DNA of 64,000 bases from Vitis vinifera (taxonomy: Eukaryota > Streptophyta > Magnoliopsida > Vitales > Vitaceae): positions 315,001-379,000 of the forward strand of contig NC_081820.1 in assembly GCF_030704535.1 (NCBI RefSeq), given 5' to 3'. The notes below the pieces were generated by a model. That model searched no databases and was not told the origin of the DNA. It saw nothing but the letters and a program-made list of their open reading frames with translations. Shown here piece after piece: positions 62,481 to 64,000 of this stretch. How positions within the stretch are numbered: position 1 is the stretch's first letter; each line of letters starts with the position of its first letter. Made by a program: the position numbers and the translations under genes.

Positions 62481-63611
62481 ACATTTGGTTACATTTTCCA
62501 ACCTCTAAAAGGATAAACCAATATTTTGAGAAGTATTCTTTCTTTTCATTATCTATTAATTTCTTTAATTATTTCAATGATATTTTTTTAGAATAATAGT
62601 TTGAGAATTTGGAATGTTGTCAAAATAATCTTCGATGTGTTTCAAAATATTTCATAAAAACAATTGTGCGCGATGAAAACTGTTTTTAAAACCGGCTGGC
62701 AACTTGGCATACAGGCTCATTTTTGGGCCCACATATAGACGCAGCCAAACAGTCTCAAACTTCCTCCCGCATCCAATCACCTCTCAAATTAGCCCGTAGA
62801 CACATAAGGATCACTCCAGTTTCTCTCGGCGCTCTCTCTCTCGTTGGTATCACTCGTCTGCTTCGCTCTCTGTACTCTCCTCCATCTCTCCGACCTCCCA
62901 AACCCTAAATCTGCGCCGCTTCTCTCTCCGCGCTTCAAGGTTAGTTCTTTTCCTAAAATTTCTTACCTTTTCTTCTCATTTTTCCTGTTTTCTTTCCTTG
63001 AGTTTCTTGGCTTTTTGAATTTGGCTTCCATTTCTGTTTTCCTGCTTCTTCACACCCAAATTTGAAGCTAGTTTCACCACTTCATTTCAGACAACCAAGT
63101 GCATTTCAATTTATTTATTTTTTTGCCCCCCGAAGACCAAGAATTTGCTTCCGGAAATGTTAGGCAAACATAAATTTCGTCATTCCCTTGATTTTTTTGT
63201 AGTTCCTTCAAAAAATGCGTCAGATTCGTTATGAATATTGTGTTCATGCTTGGCTGCCGTTTGGTTTATGGGAAAGCTTGGGAAAAACTAAAGAAAGGGA
63301 AGGGAAAAGGAAAAGGGAATTCTGAACCCTATGATGAAATGTTTCGGAAAAATTGGAGAGCTTGGATGTAAAGTCAAAGTTTTTGTTTTGTTTTATTGGA
63401 GCCTTGAATGATAAAAAATGCGAAGTCCGTTTTTTTTTTTTTTTGTTTTTTGTGTGTGTGATTACTGAAAATCCTCATTTCCAGTCTTCCGTGCTATATC
63501 TCTATTGTTCTTTTGTTTCTTTACCGCTGGGGACTTGAAAACTAACTTCCATTCTTGTTTGCGTAGATAATTTTGCTTAGTATTTTTTGTGGGGCGAAGC
63601 TAATCGAGGCC
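62481..63611 (+). promoter_or_regulatory. Promoter and leader of the partial gene at the right edge
   Basis: A CT-rich leader (about 62800-62939) contains the telo-box AAACCCTAA at 62900-62908 and ends in a strong donor (CTTCAAG|GTTAGT, intron from 62940). The leader intron probably ends near 63566 (ttttgcttag). Within the intron, tgccgtttggtttatgg near 63258 resembles a MITE fragment. A T run occurs near 63430-63443. Confidence 0.5.
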
Positions 63612-64000
63612 ATGCCTTCTGCGAAGAAGGTTTTGCATCTTCTACCTTTATGCCATTCTTGATCTTGGTCCATCATGTTTGCTAATTTTACTTTGAGCTA
63701 TTATTTATTTTGGTCAGTTTTATTTTGGAAATGATACACGTATCAAAGTTGCCTCTAGATCACTCTTCTTTAAGGTTAAAGATAATATGTTCCTAATCAA
63801 TTAACTAGGCATGTGATTGTGTAAGACCAGGTTTATGCCAATAACTGTACTGGAACTTTTTTGGAGGTGGTAGACAAAGGCTGGATTTTAGACCAGGTGC
63901 CTTCTTACCAAAACAGTCTTTGGTTGGGAATGGCTCAAATTTGACTAACAGGAGCCAGGTATAAATAGCTAAAATAATTTGATTTAGCTTCTCTTCTTGT
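63612..64000 (+). CDS. 5' end of an unidentified gene (starts MPSAKK), truncated by the window
   Basis: The ATG at 63612 lies in GAGGCCATGCC context and opens a short coding piece, MPSAKK, ending at 63629 before a GTTTTG donor. The remainder to 64000 appears intronic. The upstream CT-rich leader with a telo-box and leader intron supports a real transcription unit. Only six codons are visible, so no function can be given. The Lys-rich start and telo-box would suit a nuclear or ribosome-related product, but that is a guess. Confidence 0.45.

Noticed and set aside
1-64000. tRNA, rRNA, CRISPR or prokaryotic operon features
   Set aside because: Read for cloverleaf-like or regularly spaced repeat structures; none seen, and the sequence is clearly plant nuclear DNA.

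Overview
This window is nuclear DNA from a flowering plant. The evidence is spliced genes with GT-AG introns, long AT-rich introns, plastid-targeted products (a plastid sigma factor and the chloroplast maltose exporter), telo-box motifs near start codons, and many plant LINE, MITE and Ty1/copia remnants. The LINE and LTR sequences and the protein sequences resemble those of grapevine (Vitis). That assignment is inference from memory and was not computed.

Layout: 1014-24451 (+) is a complete 17-exon YAK1/DYRK-type kinase gene. Its introns carry several LINE insertions, a hAT-like element and one minor-class (U12) intron. 26642-29481 (+) is the plastid RNA polymerase sigma factor SIG1 in nine exons. 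29482-34022 is intergenic apart from a short LINE tail. 34023-36614 (-) is the intronless spliceosome-disassembly G-patch protein STIPL1/NTR1. 39061-44714 (+) is the chloroplast maltose exporter MEX1 in nine exons. 44715-49646 is AT-rich intergenic DNA with a clean Tourist-like MITE. 49647-53067 (+) is a two-exon folate-biopterin-transporter-family gene with a cluster of G-boxes upstream. 53662-55244 (-) is the small DNA polymerase delta subunit POLD4. 55245-62800 is repeat-rich: a terminal-inverted-repeat element holding a 96-bp tandem repeat, an LTR-like block with a recurring cggtcga motif, and a dead Ty1/copia element. 62800-64000 (+) is the 5' end of another gene that runs off the window.

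The genes are unrelated housekeeping functions (growth signalling, plastid transcription, spliceosome recycling, starch-derived sugar export, membrane transport, DNA replication) and are not a functional cluster. I found no CRISPR array, operon or tRNA gene, and no convincing new multi-gene system. The most interesting structures are the U12 intron, a tandem array of palindromes inside the hAT-like element, the hierarchical 96-bp repeat, and a graded series of LINE insertions shrinking to a 17-bp tail with intact target duplications. Exon boundaries were placed by hand from splice signals, frame continuity and family similarity. All five finished spliced models give uninterrupted reading frames of family-typical length.
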